DNA of 64,000 bases from Pampus argenteus (GCA_036937835.1 CM072860.1:2505501-2569500), one strand, 5' to 3'. Positions 37,105 to 50,005 are shown, counted from the first letter of the stretch. Notes: a model not told the origin generated them from the letters alone. Numbers and translations are program-made.

Positions 37105-37600
37105 CTAATTTCACTATTTAAAATTGTATTGCCACTTCAACTCCTTTCAGTGCTTACACTTCAGCTGATCCTTCATCTCCTATATCCGTTTTTTTTCCAC
37201 ATCAGTTGTCAATTCAGCTACTTTTTTGCACTACTTCTTCAACAACATCTAAACTTTATTCTTTATTACGCTTCAACTTACTGCATATTTCAAACTGCTT
37301 TTAACAACTTACACTTCAGCTGACACTTTCTACTACTTTCAGCACTTCACCACTTTAAGTTCTTTCAGTGTTTTACTTCACTTTCAACTAAATTTTATCA
37401 CTTTCACTACCAAATGACACTTCAACTCCTTTCAGTGATTTCACTGTACACTAGAAAGAGCACATTTTTATGCTCTATGCACCTCACATTTTTGCAGGAG
37501 CACCATGAACAATTCAAGTCGGAAAAACTTCAGGTTCCACTTCATCTCCTTTTACTTTTTTAACTTTAACCACCACTTTAACAGTTCAGTTCATTTGATC
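37105..37600 (+). repeat. Degenerate pyrimidine-rich minisatellite
   Basis: Many variants of the motif CACTTCAACT..TTTCAGTG. The exact 20-mer CACTTCAACTCCTTTCAGTG occurs at 37,133-37,152 and 37,418-37,437, and shorter pieces (ACTTCAGCTGA, CTTTCA) occur between them. Confidence 0.7.
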
Positions 37601-38730
37601 CAACTTGAACTATTGCATTGCTGACATTCAAAGATCTATAAAAATCATCATTTTAAACTTTTTAAGCTGTTTTAAATGTTTCAGTAGGAGCACATGAAGA
37701 CTGTATCTGTGTTGAGCGCAGTTATAACAAAAGTACAGATTAAAAACATGCCTGAATGCAAATAAGCGACCCAAGGCTTGTTGCTATGGCAGCAAAGAGT
37801 TGTTGGCAAGCGTTGAATGGGTATGGATGCTTTTAGCTCTTCATCGGTTTCCTTTCATCTCAAGTGGTCAGTTTATGTGTTTTTGGGAAACACAGACCCT
37901 TCCAGCTGAAACAACACTGAATATGCTGGAGAATATAATACCAGCTGCCTGAAGACCTGATGCGGTTGAGTGATTATTATGCAAGGTCACATCGAGAGAG
38001 CGACTGTCAGCTCTGTGATTGTTGGCAGAGAAGTCGTTTTTCTTTGCTTTGCCTGTATTTTATTTGTTTTTTTGGACCTCTCTGGCTCTTTACGACATTA
38101 GCCACTTGGTCTGTAAGGTGTTTGAACATAACGCGTCCGTCAGAGCTCCTCTGGAGAGAAGCTATTCTCCAGCTCGCTTCAGTCCTCTGAAGTAAATTGA
38201 ACATTGATCCAGTCTCTGAAAAGTTATTTCAGCTCAGCACCCAAACAAATCCTGTTACTGTCAGACTACTCTCAGCTTTCTTTGTTAGACATCTTCAGAA
38301 ATGAAAGAAAAAAAAGGACAAAGTGGTTCACTTATAATATATAATATAATGTATACTATAATTTACCCCTCAGTAATCAATCAAACTCCCTTCACTCACC
38401 TTGGCTCTACTCTACCACTGCTGCTTAATGTCCCATCAATCGCATCAAAGCCTGGATCGAAGGGCACACTATCCGTAGACTCTCAGTTCGGATAAGGAAC
38501 ATAATCCCTTCCAGAAACCTTCGATAGTTGGAAAAAAGGGGAAAACTTCAAAAGAGCAACCAAGAAGGTGAAGTTAAAGTACTTTTCTGCTGCAAAGAAT
38601 AATGCATTTTACATGTTCGGACCCGTTTCCTTATTATTTCTTGCTCTTATGGATAATGATCAAACTGAAATGACGTCATGTGACTTTATTCTGGAGGCTG
38701 TACCACTTCCTTCACTTTATCCACTTTAAA

Positions 38731-38762
38731 CAACACACCTGTGTTATGGTACAGGTGTGTTG
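38731..38762. repeat. Perfect 12-bp inverted repeat with 8-nt loop
   Basis: Arms CAACACACCTGT and ACAGGTGTGTTG flank GTTATGGT. There is no nearby gene end for it to terminate. Confidence 0.95.
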
Positions 38763-40302
38763 ATTAGTGTTTTGGTTTAACTTTAACCAATGAAACCACA
38801 TTTAAAGGCTCTTTTATACGATTTATGGCTCTTTGGATCTTTTAAAATCAGATTTTTTTCGGTTTTTCTGGCGTTTTCTCGATTTCTTTACATAATTTCT
38901 TACATTTACCAGGATGTTTCTCAGTTTCTCACCTATTTCAGTCCAGAGCGGCCGCCTCCCGGTTCATCATCATCATCCGGTGGTTTGTGTGATTGCGGCT
39001 GTGCCCCTGTCTCGTGGCTAAATCGCATTCTGGTCTATTTTCTGCCGCTGTGGGTGGAGGCATCTCCGCCTCTTCTGTGATGAATTTCAACCCTGTGTCG
39101 CTGAGTGAAGCTCAGAGGTTCATACTGAAGCTGACTATTACAAGTTATTCCTGTGATATCATGACGACATGCTTGATCAAACGCAGGCACACGTGATTCC
39201 TGTGAGTTTCAGAGTAAAACATTGACTGATGGATGTTTCCTTCGGAGCGGGATGTCCTCCAACACGCTGCTACACGGAGACACGGGCACAATAACTTTTA
39301 TATCCTTAAATGTCCTCTGAGAAACTGAGCTGAGCTTTTTTTTTTTTTTTTTTAAATTGCATTTGTAACAGCTGTTCCTGAAATGTAAAATGCATCAGAG
39401 CCTCAGAGCTTTAACCTGCTGAGACGAGGTTTTAGGATCAGTTTGTGTCGGAGGAATCACATTTGTGTTACATTAGTTGTTGATGGAGAGAAACAGATTT
39501 GCTGCTAGGTAGCGTATTGTCATCATACGAAGTGGATTTTTTTTCTATGATTTGTAACTTTGGCAGTTTTTCTCCTCAAACTAGATATTAAAGAGTCAAA
39601 GGTTTGTGTGAAATGTTACTGAAGCATCACTCGAACACGCTTTTCTGATCAAAAACCAACGTATCGAACGTATAAGCTTCATGAAAGTAGAATTCATGGC
39701 AGAGCTGTTGTGGTGTTTTGCATTTGATTGAACCCTGTAAACTGGTTGTTGTTTGTCGTGGTTATTTGTTGTGTATCTTATCTGGTATCTTCTTCCCTCC
39801 GTCCCTCCGTTTCTTCCCGTATCTTACCTTTCGTCTGCTTCGGTAGTTTTCATCGCAGCCGGCTGTCAGATCTGGATTTGGGCATCAAACGGTTTGTTAT
39901 CAGGCCTCCTGACTGATGACGCCGTATGTCGCCGAAGCTTCGAGGCTCTGCGGTCTGCGTTCGTTGATCATTTTACATTTTGCACTTTGAAACTGGAGCA
40001 TTTCTTAATGTTGCCCTATCTCATCTGGACTAAATAACTGCCTTGTGTTTAATTACATATTTTACTTGATGTTTTTAATTATAGTTTTTAATATGTTAAT
40101 GTCATTGAGTTTGACTTGGGTTTAGTGGCTCTGTTGTGATAAATATTGAATGTTGAGTAAAGTGAGATGAACACACACATATGCTCAGACTGCGTTATCG
40201 CTCCAGCTGCTGTCACTTTGAAGCAGTTCTTCCTGTTTGTGTTCATTCACGTGTCAGAAAGAGTCACAATCAGCGAGACAAATGATGCTAGAAGTAAAGA
40301 AC

Positions 40303-40305
<3 letters not shown>

Positions 40306-40334
<29 letters not shown>
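40306..40334 (+). repeat. (GT)n microsatellite
   Basis: About 14 units. A similar run lies at 40,697-40,729. Confidence 0.95.
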
Positions 40335-40694
40335 ATTCAGTGTGTTATTGATGTGGAAATATTGAAGCCAGCAAACGAGAGCAGCTTTGATGGTGAAACG
40401 ACAGGTAACGATCCACCTGTAGCAGAGGTGTTTGGCTTTATGCTAAGCTAATCGTGTCCTGACTGTTCCTCAGCTGCTGATTTGTTGGTTATATATTTAG
40501 AAAATGTGTCTGCGTTGTCTTTATAGGAGCTTTAAGACTCCTATAGGTGAATTATGGGATGGTTCATCTACCTGGAGGAGATGTTGGAGCAGCATGAAAA
40601 CATTCATGCTCACATAAAGCAGACACTTATTTTGGGAGCCAGTATGGCAGCAGCAGTCATGGTCGGTTAGTACTTCATCTGTGGGCACTGGAGC

Positions 40695-40731
<37 letters not shown>

Positions 40732-41484
40732 GTCCTCTATAAATACCATCTGTGATCAGACCAGAACACATTTATAAAAACATCCTAACCAGTCAGTAAA
40801 TTACATGCATGCAGATGTATGTGCATGTATACATATGTGTACTCGTTATCAACACGTTGGCCGGTTGATTTTTTTTATTAATTCAGAGGAAGTAATCTCT
40901 TCATTTTAGGGTATTTGAAGCAGAATTGGTGCTAAACTACTAATGTTGGATATGTTTAGAGGGATTATCAAGTCCTAACAAATACCCACAGACACCACAG
41001 TGGGAGGCCGCTATTTTTAGGTATAAACGCAGAAAGCTGAAGAGAAAAAAGGATGTGAAGGAAAAGACAGGCAGTTTGAATAAAGAGCTAAATCTGTAGG
41101 AGAGGAACAGGATGCTTTTATAGCAGCAGGAGGAGATTACAGGATGAAGACGAGGGATCAGTAAAAGAGAATAAAGGACTAAATCTGTAATCCAGAATTT
41201 AATTTCCCCATTTAAACTGATATTTATAGAGATACATTCACACGGATGTCAGGCCTTTACCGTGAAAACGAAGCCGAAACGGCAAAACCTGCGACGTGAG
41301 CTGCTTGTAGTAAGAAAGTTACGGGTGAAAAGTTGTAAGTGAAAACTCAGGGAAGAAAAAAATGACACCGGTTTGATTTAAGACTTCAAAGGTTGCTCGG
41401 CTTTCAGTTTCAAACGTGACATAAACGTGACGTATGTTTTCAGATTCACACTTCATGTGACAGACAGGTAACACAGATTAAAGG

Positions 41485-41665
41485 ACACATCATACAACAT
41501 TTCCAGGTCTATATTTTTTTTATTCTGGGTCTCTACTGGAATATATTTGCATGATTTACAGTTCAAGAAACTCCTTATTTATCTCATACTGGCCCCTTAT
41601 GCAGCCGCTCAGTTCAGCCTCTGTTTCAAACAGGCCACTTCAGCTCCTGTCTCTTTAACTCTAAA
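41485..41665. mobile_element. Probable interspersed-repeat remnant
   Basis: The stretch with ATACTGGCCCCTTATGCAGC, CTCAGTTCAGCCTCTGTTTC and CTCCTGTCTCTTTAA resembles a sequence I recall as dispersed in many fish genomes. Class and ends are unknown. Confidence 0.4.
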
Positions 41666-42895
41666 TGTCAACTTGTCAAATATATTTTTTTGAGCCTGAA
41701 TACAATGTTAAATATGTGAGTGGACAACGTGAAAGACCTGTTGGACAACCTTAGCAACAAAAGGCTACGGAGCAGACGATCTGATCCGATGCCTGTTTGT
41801 TTTAGCTTGTTGTTGTACTGCACCTTTTTTTTTGTTTTTTTTGTTTAGCTGCATGCAACCAAAGCCTGCTCAAACACATCTAAACATCTAAACCAATATC
41901 TATCAGCATCTATCTTCTGCTATCACGAACAGAAACAGCCCAAAATGCCCTCTAGCAGTCGTATCTCACATGAAATGAAACCTCCGGGAAACATGAGACA
42001 AATTCCAGATTAATCCTGAATTTAAATGAGATCCATCTAATCTTTCCTTTTTCCACAGTTATCGACGAGCCCGTGAACTTAGCGTAGCATTTTAGCAGCT
42101 AAGGAGACACATATTCCCCTCAGGAGTTGATGGAGACCAGAAACAGTGACTCAGTGATCAGTCAGTTTCTGCTCCGAGGAGATATTTCTCTGGCCAGCAG
42201 GGGATTAGTAGTCTGGGTTGGTTCAATATTTACTGTTTTAGTCCTGTTTGGGTGTTTTAGCCTTGTTTTAATACGGCATGTTGATGGTGTTTTAAACTAT
42301 TTGTCTCCATTATTCTCTTTATGTCAATGCTTAAAGTAAAGAAAAAAATAGCCATTACATATAGAGACATTAATGAGGCATATTAAGCATGAGGGTAATA
42401 TAGATCCATATAGATGGACATTAACAATAAGAGTTAATCATATTTCTCTTTTAATCTTCTGGACTGTGCTAAGAAAGGGGAAAGAAATGCACTTTATTTT
42501 GAAGGTGTTTCTCAGCTCTGAGTCACATTTGCAGTGCGGTGATGTTTTCGTCATCTTTGTGTTGTTCCCTGTGAGCTGCAGTCAGAGAAAATTCCATAAA
42601 CTCGATTACACTAGTGAGACAAAAATAATAATAATAATACACACCACTACAGCTACAGACTATAGCTGCAGGCTGCCTGCCGGTTAGTTTTCAGATCAGC
42701 CACCCAGAACATATTGGAGTGTGTGTTTGTCATATGAATTATGTGCAGAAGGACTGTTGGGGAAATTATTGGCGATCATAGCTGAATAATTGAAAACTAG
42801 AAAGTGAAAAGAATGAAAAGTAAGTAAAGTACATGTGGCCCCATTTAGGTTTCATTACAGAGGTGGTGAACCATGAAGGGCATTTATTATTTACC

Positions 42896-42898
<3 letters not shown>

Positions 42899-42944
<46 letters not shown>
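42899..42944 (+). repeat. (AC)23 microsatellite
   Basis: Uninterrupted AC dinucleotide run that passes directly into the ACT/ACG triplet array, forming a compound microsatellite. Confidence 0.95.
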
Positions 42945-42946
<2 letters not shown>

Positions 42947-43281
42947 CGACTACTACTACGAAGACTACGACGACTACTACTACTGCGACTACGACTACTG
43001 CGACTACGACTACTACGACTACGACTACTAGTACTACGACTACTACTACTACTACTACTACGACTACTACTGCGACTACTACGGCTACTGCGACTACTAC
43101 TACTGCGACTACTACGGCTACTGCGACTACTACTACTGCGACTACAACTACTACTACTACGACTACTACGACTACGACTACTAGTACTACGACTACTACT
43201 ACTACGACGACGACTACGACTACGACGACTACTACGACTATGACTACAACGACTACTACGACTATGACTACGACTACTACT
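42945..43281 (+). repeat. ACT/ACG trinucleotide array with internal higher-order repeats
   Basis: About 112 triplets, almost all ACT, ACG or GCG-type variants. Longer units recur: a block beginning ACTAGTACTACGACTACTAC occurs near 43,025 and again near 43,181, and a block containing GCGACTACTACGGCTACTGC occurs twice near 43,073 and 43,105. This suggests growth by unequal exchange as well as slippage. Open frames across it (Ser/Arg-rich, poly-Val or Leu/Arg-rich) are repeat artefacts. Confidence 0.9.
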
Positions 43282-43339
43282 GAACTGTTTCTCGTTATTA
43301 TGGACAAACAAGTAACTATTTGGTGCTTTAAATTATATG

Positions 43340-43345
43340 TTTATT
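43340..43345 (-). terminator. Candidate polyadenylation signal of the protease gene
   Basis: AATAAA on the minus strand, about 320 nt past the stop codon and only about 60 nt before the ACT/ACG triplet array. Confidence 0.4.
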
Positions 43346-43661
43346 GTATGTTTTTGACTGGAAACCAACAAGACAAAATAGCAAAATACAAAATCTGAAT
43401 CAAACTCACCATCAATCAAATCATCAGCACGTAAAGATTTAATAAAATCTGAATCAAAGACAAACAAGCCTTTTTAAAGAATAACATGGAAAATAATTGT
43501 TATAATAATCACAAATTGATTAGTTTATCTTCATGAACTAAACATTACGTCATTTACTTTGATCATCATCAATGATTTGTAGTGCTACCTTAACAACAGG
43601 ACTCATTTATCACGGGCTCAGACACTTATAACGCACATATATGTGTTTCATATGTTATGTG

Positions 43662-45714
43662 TCACCAATCAGTACATAGGAGTGACACAACAAGAACACA
43701 GAGTGAGATGAAGTGAGTGAAGTAGGAGAAGTGGATCACGCTTTCACCACTGCCAAATATACTCTTATCATCATCAGTAGTGGTTTTGACGGTGGTAGAA
43801 GCTGTAGTAGTGGTGGTGGTGTCGATGATTGTAGGTGGTGATGTTGGACAGGTAAAGTTCAAGTCGGTGTCAACTCCAGGTGAGTTGAAAGTAACGAAGC
43901 CTGGCGTGTTTTCACCGGTGAGTTCGCTGATCCATTCCTGGTACTGGGACACGCGTGTGTAAGCTCCAGGACTACCAGGCCGGCCGCAGCCTTCACCGAA
44001 ACTCACGATTCCACTCTGGATCCAGACCGAACCCTTTCTAGTCACCAGTGGTCCTCCTGAGTCTCCCTGTGGAAGGAGATAATAGATGATGAGACAGGTG
44101 ATTTGTGGTTTGGATGTTATGTCCTTGGATTATCCCGCTCTCTCTCACCTCCGTGTAAACTAGACGTTAAACATGTAAAGTTTTTGTCACCTGACACGCG
44201 TCCTTCCCGCCTTCTCGGAGCCCAGCACAGATTGTATTCTCAGTGACGGTGTATAATGGGTTGCAACTGCACTCATTGTTTCCCACTATTGGTACATTCA
44301 CCTCCTGAAGGGTGCTACTTGTGGACAAGGAATCTAATTGGAGAGATTTAAAAAAGGTAAGATTCAGATTTTATTTTATTTTTATTTTTTTAAATGCACA
44401 GTCTGTGAACTTACCGGACTCGTCAGTAGTACCCCAGCCAGTGACCCAGCTGCTAGTTCCCGCGTAGAAAGTGCTGTTTGCTGAGGCCAAGCAGATCGGC
44501 TGTATGCTGTTGGTAAAATCCACAGGGGACGCCAGCTTCAGAAGACATATGTCGTTCTGGACGGTCAGGGTGTCGTAATCCGGATGAACTTCAATCCTTT
44601 CAAGTTTCCGTACCACTTCATCTGCGTTTGGCTTATCCTGGTTGTGGCGACCGAGATAGACTTCTGTGGTGGCGAGGTCATTTCTTTAAGTCAAAAAAAT
44701 AAATAAATAAATTGTTCTTTACTCATAATATCAACATGATCACCTGTTGCCAAGGTGACCAAAACGAACCACAACTTTTATTCACCTAAATCTCATATTA
44801 TTCACACCGTACATCACATGATATATCACCATGTCTATTGCCATCTATTGGCCAGTCGCCTACTAGAAGAACTATTACTACTCTGTGTTTTGCATATGAC
44901 ACTTGGCTATTTACATTACCTATACATTAAGGTGTATGGTATGTTATGTTCTGCTACAAGACAACAAACTATAAAATATAGTTAGAAAAAGTCCTCACGC
45001 TGATATGCAGTGAGCCGCTGTGAGCACCCACTGGTTGTTAATAAGGGACCCTCCACAAAAGTGACTGCCAAAAGAGGTTAAACTAGCCTGCCAGGGCCAA
45101 CTTCCCGGAGACGCATCTTGACCTCCAACAATCCTGGTGTTGAGCAACGCCACGCCACAAACTGACGGACGAGAAGAGAAGAGATGAGGGTGAAACACGG
45201 CCTATACAACATGCAACAAGCCCTGAATAACAAAACAGGTCATGTGATGGTGAAACTACTTTCCACAAAGTCATTATCCAGCTAGCGTATAGCTGACGGG
45301 AGGAAAGCAAACTTGAAGCTTGAAGAACTTGAAAAGTTTCTTACCAGGCTGCTGCTGCGAGTGACAACCTGAGATTTACAACACAGAGAGAAGCACGTCG
45401 TTCAGGGTGAAGCAGACGCAGGACACGTCAAAGGTTCGAGCACATTTAGCACAAGAGACAGAACAAGTGACATTAAAATGTTCACCAGCTTGTGAGCAGT
45501 TTAATGTGGCATTGAGTCAAAATTAAATATAGTGAGCAGAGTGAATATATTGTGATGTTTTTGACTACAAGAAAAATATAAAAAACAAAACAAATATAAA
45601 ATTTTATTTTAACAAAAAAAAACTTGTTAAAATTTTAAAAAATCTCTGTTTCTTACCTTTGAATAAAAGAATGATGGTCACAGTTAAACCACACAGACGC
45701 TGGTAGAGAGCCAT
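43662..45714 (-). CDS. GPI-type trypsin-like serine protease (complete, 6 exons, 353 aa)
   Basis: Exons, in coding order: 45657-45714, 45345-45368, 44999-45161, 44415-44683, 44191-44333, 43662-44066. All have GT..AG junctions and consistent phases. Residues 1-20 are a signal peptide (MALYQRLCGLTVTIILLFKG). Activation cleavage is predicted at R37/IVGG. The catalytic triad is His78 (TAAHC), Asp126 (NDICLL) and Ser222 (GDSGGP). Asp216, six residues before the Ser, gives trypsin-like cleavage after Arg/Lys. Cys29 probably pairs with the catalytic domain, as in two-chain proteases. After the domain come a Thr-rich stalk (about 294-316, likely O-glycosylated), NFT (289) and a hydrophobic C-terminus (about 329-349) preceded by GSGES, which together suggest a GPI anchor. 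The plan matches the prostasin/testisin/PRSS27-type channel-activating proteases; the exact fish orthologue is not recognised. The role is likely pericellular proteolysis on epithelial or germ cells. Confidence 0.9.
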
Positions 45715-45745
45715 CTTAACAATGACTCCTTCACTCTGTCATCAA

Positions 45746-45773
45746 CTTTAAATACTTTAAGTACTCTTTATGC
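45746..45773 (-). promoter_or_regulatory. TATA-like motifs upstream of the protease gene
   Basis: On the minus strand GCATAAAG (45,766-45,773) and TATTTAAAG (45,746-45,754) lie 33-60 nt before the start codon. The distal one would place transcription start near 45,740 with a very short 5'UTR. Confidence 0.35.
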
Positions 45774-48700
45774 TCAGCTCCACCCACTGTGACCTGTGAC
45801 TTACCTTTTCAGGTGACACTCATCAGTTCCTCTTTATACGATGAGTTCACTGTTAAACTAAAATGATCTGAACGCAACAAGTCAAACATGTTTGTCCCCC
45901 TGCTTGTATATATACATTTCTCTTTGTGTCTTCTATGAAAATGTAATCTTCTTCTTCTTCTTTTATTAGTGCTCAGACTCGGTCTCAGGTTTGCTCCGAG
46001 CAGCAGTTTAATGAGGCAGAACAAGTGAAAACATCTGTGTGTGGTGTACTGGACCTTTATACAGTATATATCTCATCAAATGAAGCCATCAGACAGGTAA
46101 ACAGGTATGCACCAGGTGTGTCTCCACTGGATCGTGCAATGACATGACTGTCAAGCATGATCTGAAATACAAGCATCTTATGTTCTCACTGAACCAGTTT
46201 CCCAGCAGTTCCCGATCTATCGATCTATTGATCTATCTACCGAGCTATTTCCATAGCTGTAGTATTTATTATGATTCACACACACATATTTGGCAGCAGG
46301 TGTAGTGAGCTGACGGATCCTCTTTAGACTCGAGTCACTTTTATCAAGCATTTTACCCTCCAGCAAACACCGACCTGCCCGACCAGTTCAAATTTCATAT
46401 GAGCACGTAAAGAACGACAAGCTATAATAAACACAACAGTTTCCTTACAGGAAAATACATGAAGCCAGTTTTACGGTGCATGACATTTACGTCTTGGTTT
46501 GTTTTGTGTGTGTGTGTGTGTGTGGCTTCGTGCCAGTAAAATATCAGCTGTGCATCATGACACACTCCTTATTCTGAGATCTTTATCTAAATACATTTAT
46601 TTTCACTTCCTGCACATTAAAACTCACGTTAGATTCATTTCTCTACTTACTTTATGAAGTTATTAAGAGGTCAAGACAGTAAACACAGTTCATATAAAAA
46701 AAGTCACATGACACTTTTGAACTTCTTTACTCTATTAATATTGCATGCGTCTAGTTTATTTTGTAAGAATCTGGTAATAATAGAACCTGGGGCTCTGCAT
46801 TTTTTTATTATAATATCCATAACAATTTGGCAGCAGTGCATAATGTGATTTATATTACTGTGAAGGGCTTTTTTCACATTTAGCTGCTTCGGCACGCTGT
46901 CACACTGTGTTTATATGCACTCAGGTAACCGAGTATAATAGTCTGCTTTCTGCTGTTAGTTTATATCTTAAAAAAATATCTCGTAAACCAGAAAGCTGGT
47001 TTCTGTAATGACTTTAGGAGATAAGGTACATTTCTCCTGATTTCCTGGCAGTGTATACAGACACACAGGCTTTAAATCTACTTTTTTAGTGCATGACAAA
47101 AGACTTATAAAAAGAGAAGCAGTAGCAGAGTGCCTGGAAATAAATAGAAATCCTCCATCCGAGTCTCAGCAGGGGCATCGAGGACGTTCATATTGTGGAG
47201 TGTAAAGTGTAAAGAAAGAAAATACGGGAGGAGAAAAGAGGATGAAATGGTTGTTGAAGCAGATGTATGTAGATTCAAGAGAGGAAAGGACCGAGAGGTT
47301 GATTGTGGCACAATATTCAGGAGCTGGTTGTGAATTGATGCAATCACATGAAAACCTCCTCATCGCTCCCAATCAGATGGACAGAAACAAAGGAAGAATA
47401 TTGATTGGAGGTAAGTGATGAGTAGGACAGGTTTCCTCTGGATGTGAGTGAAGCTGAGCATCATGTGGTGTCTGTCATAATAAAAGCAGATGGATGGATG
47501 TTGTTTTTTCCCAGATTCAAAGCCAAACTGCAGAGTGATGATTGAGCCAAGCTAACACGCCTTAAACCGAGAATGCTGCAACTTTTATGTTGTTGTAAAG
47601 TCTGTAAGTTCAGTCTAATATTACGTTTACGCTACATTCATTTAATCACTGCAGAAGCCTCTTTTAAAGGTGCATTATGTAAAAATGGGAAATGCAGGTC
47701 CAGACAGGATATTCATAAAGGTTTGGACAAATAAAAAGTAATGGAAGAGTTTTAAATGGATATTTTGCATCTCGCAGCAACAAAGAGCTCAAGCCAAGCA
47801 TCTTAATTTTCTACTGTAGCTCCAGCTTTGTTCCACAACTCCTTAAAACCCTTTTGGCAAACGATCCTCCATCCTGCCAAGTTTTTAACACATATATTTC
47901 CTACTTCTTGAACAGTCTGTTCCTTAGGCAGACATCAGCATCCGGTGCTGATGAATCACATCCGCTGCCGATTTCCATATTTCTCTCCGTCTCATCCCGA
48001 TTGACTCATTTTTCAAATGAAGCTGCCTTCAGTGCTGCTGAGTAAAAGAGGAAATTATAAAAAAAGATTTTTTACAGTGACGACTTGATTTGAGCTATAA
48101 TCTGAAACTATTCTCCGTATTTGCGTTTGAGTTTTCTTTCTGTATGTACACTCATATGTATTTTGGATGTTTTTTTTATTTGTTCTGCCAACCTCTGACA
48201 AACAGGCCAATCACATGGGAGGGATGTTTGTTATCTTCCGCCCCAGACACGGAAAATAACCAGCCGCCGAGAGCGTGACGAGGGGGCGTTTCGACAAAGG
48301 CCTTGTAACAGAAATGAAGAGAGAAAGCAACGTCAGTGTAAGAACAGTGTATGTTGGTTCTGATGCGAGCCATGGATCGACCGGCGGACCCTTTATTTTC
48401 ATAAAATAAATGACAGCTGATCACTTTTCTGCTCTTGAAGAGAGCTCGCAGTAACCTGAAGTAGTAACATCACTTTTTCCACGTTTTCTTCTTAAACGGA
48501 GCATGAATTATGCAACGCTGCAGTTCCTTCTGCCTCGAAACAACAGATTTATTTATTTAAATGACCTCCTTGATGAGACAGCAGCAGGATCAGCACACAC
48601 ACCTGACTGGCTGCTTCTCACCCACTGCTGCACTTCGGCTCGTTCGACTCAGTTTGTAAATCTGTCTGGTCAATATATTGACGACCCGTTTACCAATGCA

Positions 48701-49430
48701 AACAGCAGCCCTGCTGATAATCCCTAATCTAACGCTACTATTCAGAGTGCAGTGTTGACTCTGAGTTTGTGTTAGTGTGTGAATGAGAGAAGGATAGATA
48801 GAGGCAAGGTGTGTGTGTGTGTGTGTGTGTGTTTCATCGCTTTGCATATGATTGCTTTTTTTTTTTGTTTTTGCACAGAAATAGGAAATTATGCATCAAG
48901 ATCTAACAGTGTAAATCTGCTTTGTGTGCGTGCGTGTGTTTTTAAAGAGGGGATTAGGACCATCTGATGTGTGTGAATGTGAGAGCTTGATGATTTATAC
49001 ATAGTGATGCAGGCTGCATATAGAGCTGTGCTTTGCATCCGGGGAAGACTAAAAAAAAAAAAACTGCACGTAAAAGATTCAATTCCTCACTTTTATAATC
49101 ACAAAACCACGCAGGCAAGTGAAACCAGACTTCTTAACAGTTCAACCTTTAAAATAAAGCAACTATTCATCAAGTTACAGTCAGTCTGAAAGCTGGGAGA
49201 CACCCCAGCTAAGAGGCATACACTGTAAATAAAACAATGAAATTAAAAAGATGTGCAGATATGAGAAAAAGAGACACTTTCTACATCCAAACAAAACTAG
49301 AGAGCTTTTCCGGTTCGTTTTCCACCTCGATGCGGCTTCTTTTGTGCAGGTCTGAACAACACCTATACTGAAACAACCGTATGGACCCCATTTTTTTCTG
49401 CATTTATGTTCTTTCCAGCCACAAACACAT

Positions 49431-49631
49431 CTAACCAATAGAGTGACACGTCCTCATGTGACTTGCGGTGATGCATTTTGGTTTGCTTGGATTTTTCTCT
49501 CTTTTTTCCGCTCCTCCATCACCGTCAACAAAACGCAGTGAGGGAATATCATCCAGGGATGAATCCAGAGACTTGGAGAAGCACTGAGGATGTTGTGCCA
49601 CCAACAACACAGTAAACAGCACGGTAAGCAT
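49431..49631 (-). other. Small ORF with signal-peptide-like start (66 aa)
   Basis: The ATG (context AAAATGC) opens MLTVLFTVLLVAQHPQCFSK, a typical signal peptide, followed by a polar acidic stretch and a KR dibasic site (EKRE). It resembles a secreted peptide precursor or the first exon of a cytokine or hormone gene, but no mature peptide is recognisable. A possible internal donor is GACG/GTGATG. This could be chance. Confidence 0.2.
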
Positions 49632-50001
49632 TTTCTGACACCTCCTGATGAGGCATTCTGCTTCGTCAATAACGATCATAATGAAAATGAATGATGGGAA
49701 AATGTGAAATCAATGCCCCGTTCAAGCAACATTTTGTTCCTGACTTGTAAAGCACGTGTACGATGGATCAATAAAGTGTGTGTGTTAGTGTGTGTCACCG
49801 CTGCAGAAGATGTGTGTTACAGCTAATATGTCCCCTCCAGAGTCTGCTTAGAAAGGAAACAAACAGCCGAAAAAACGGACGAGAACTATTTCTGGATCAG
49901 TTTGTTTTGGCCTTTTTAGATTAGCAACAAACAAGCTCATAAAACAGGAAGCTGTTGCCTTTACTGAGGGAGACATTTACATCATCAGTCCAATAATGGA
50001 G

Positions 50002-50005
<4 letters not shown>

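Larger units (their letters stand above)
33560..43320. other. Intergenic region between ccnb3 and the serine protease
   Basis: No exon was recognised in nearly 10 kb. The contents are TG microsatellites, a degenerate minisatellite (37.1-37.6 kb), a perfect hairpin (38.73 kb), a probable interspersed-repeat remnant (41.49-41.66 kb) and poly-T runs (39,337-39,353). A non-repetitive stretch around 35,420-35,700 has no assigned role. Confidence 0.5.

Noticed and set aside
42766..43311. 181-codon Ser/Arg-rich minus-strand ORF resembling an RS domain, plus poly-Val and Leu/Arg frames
   Set aside because: All three frames are read-outs of the ACT/ACG triplet array.
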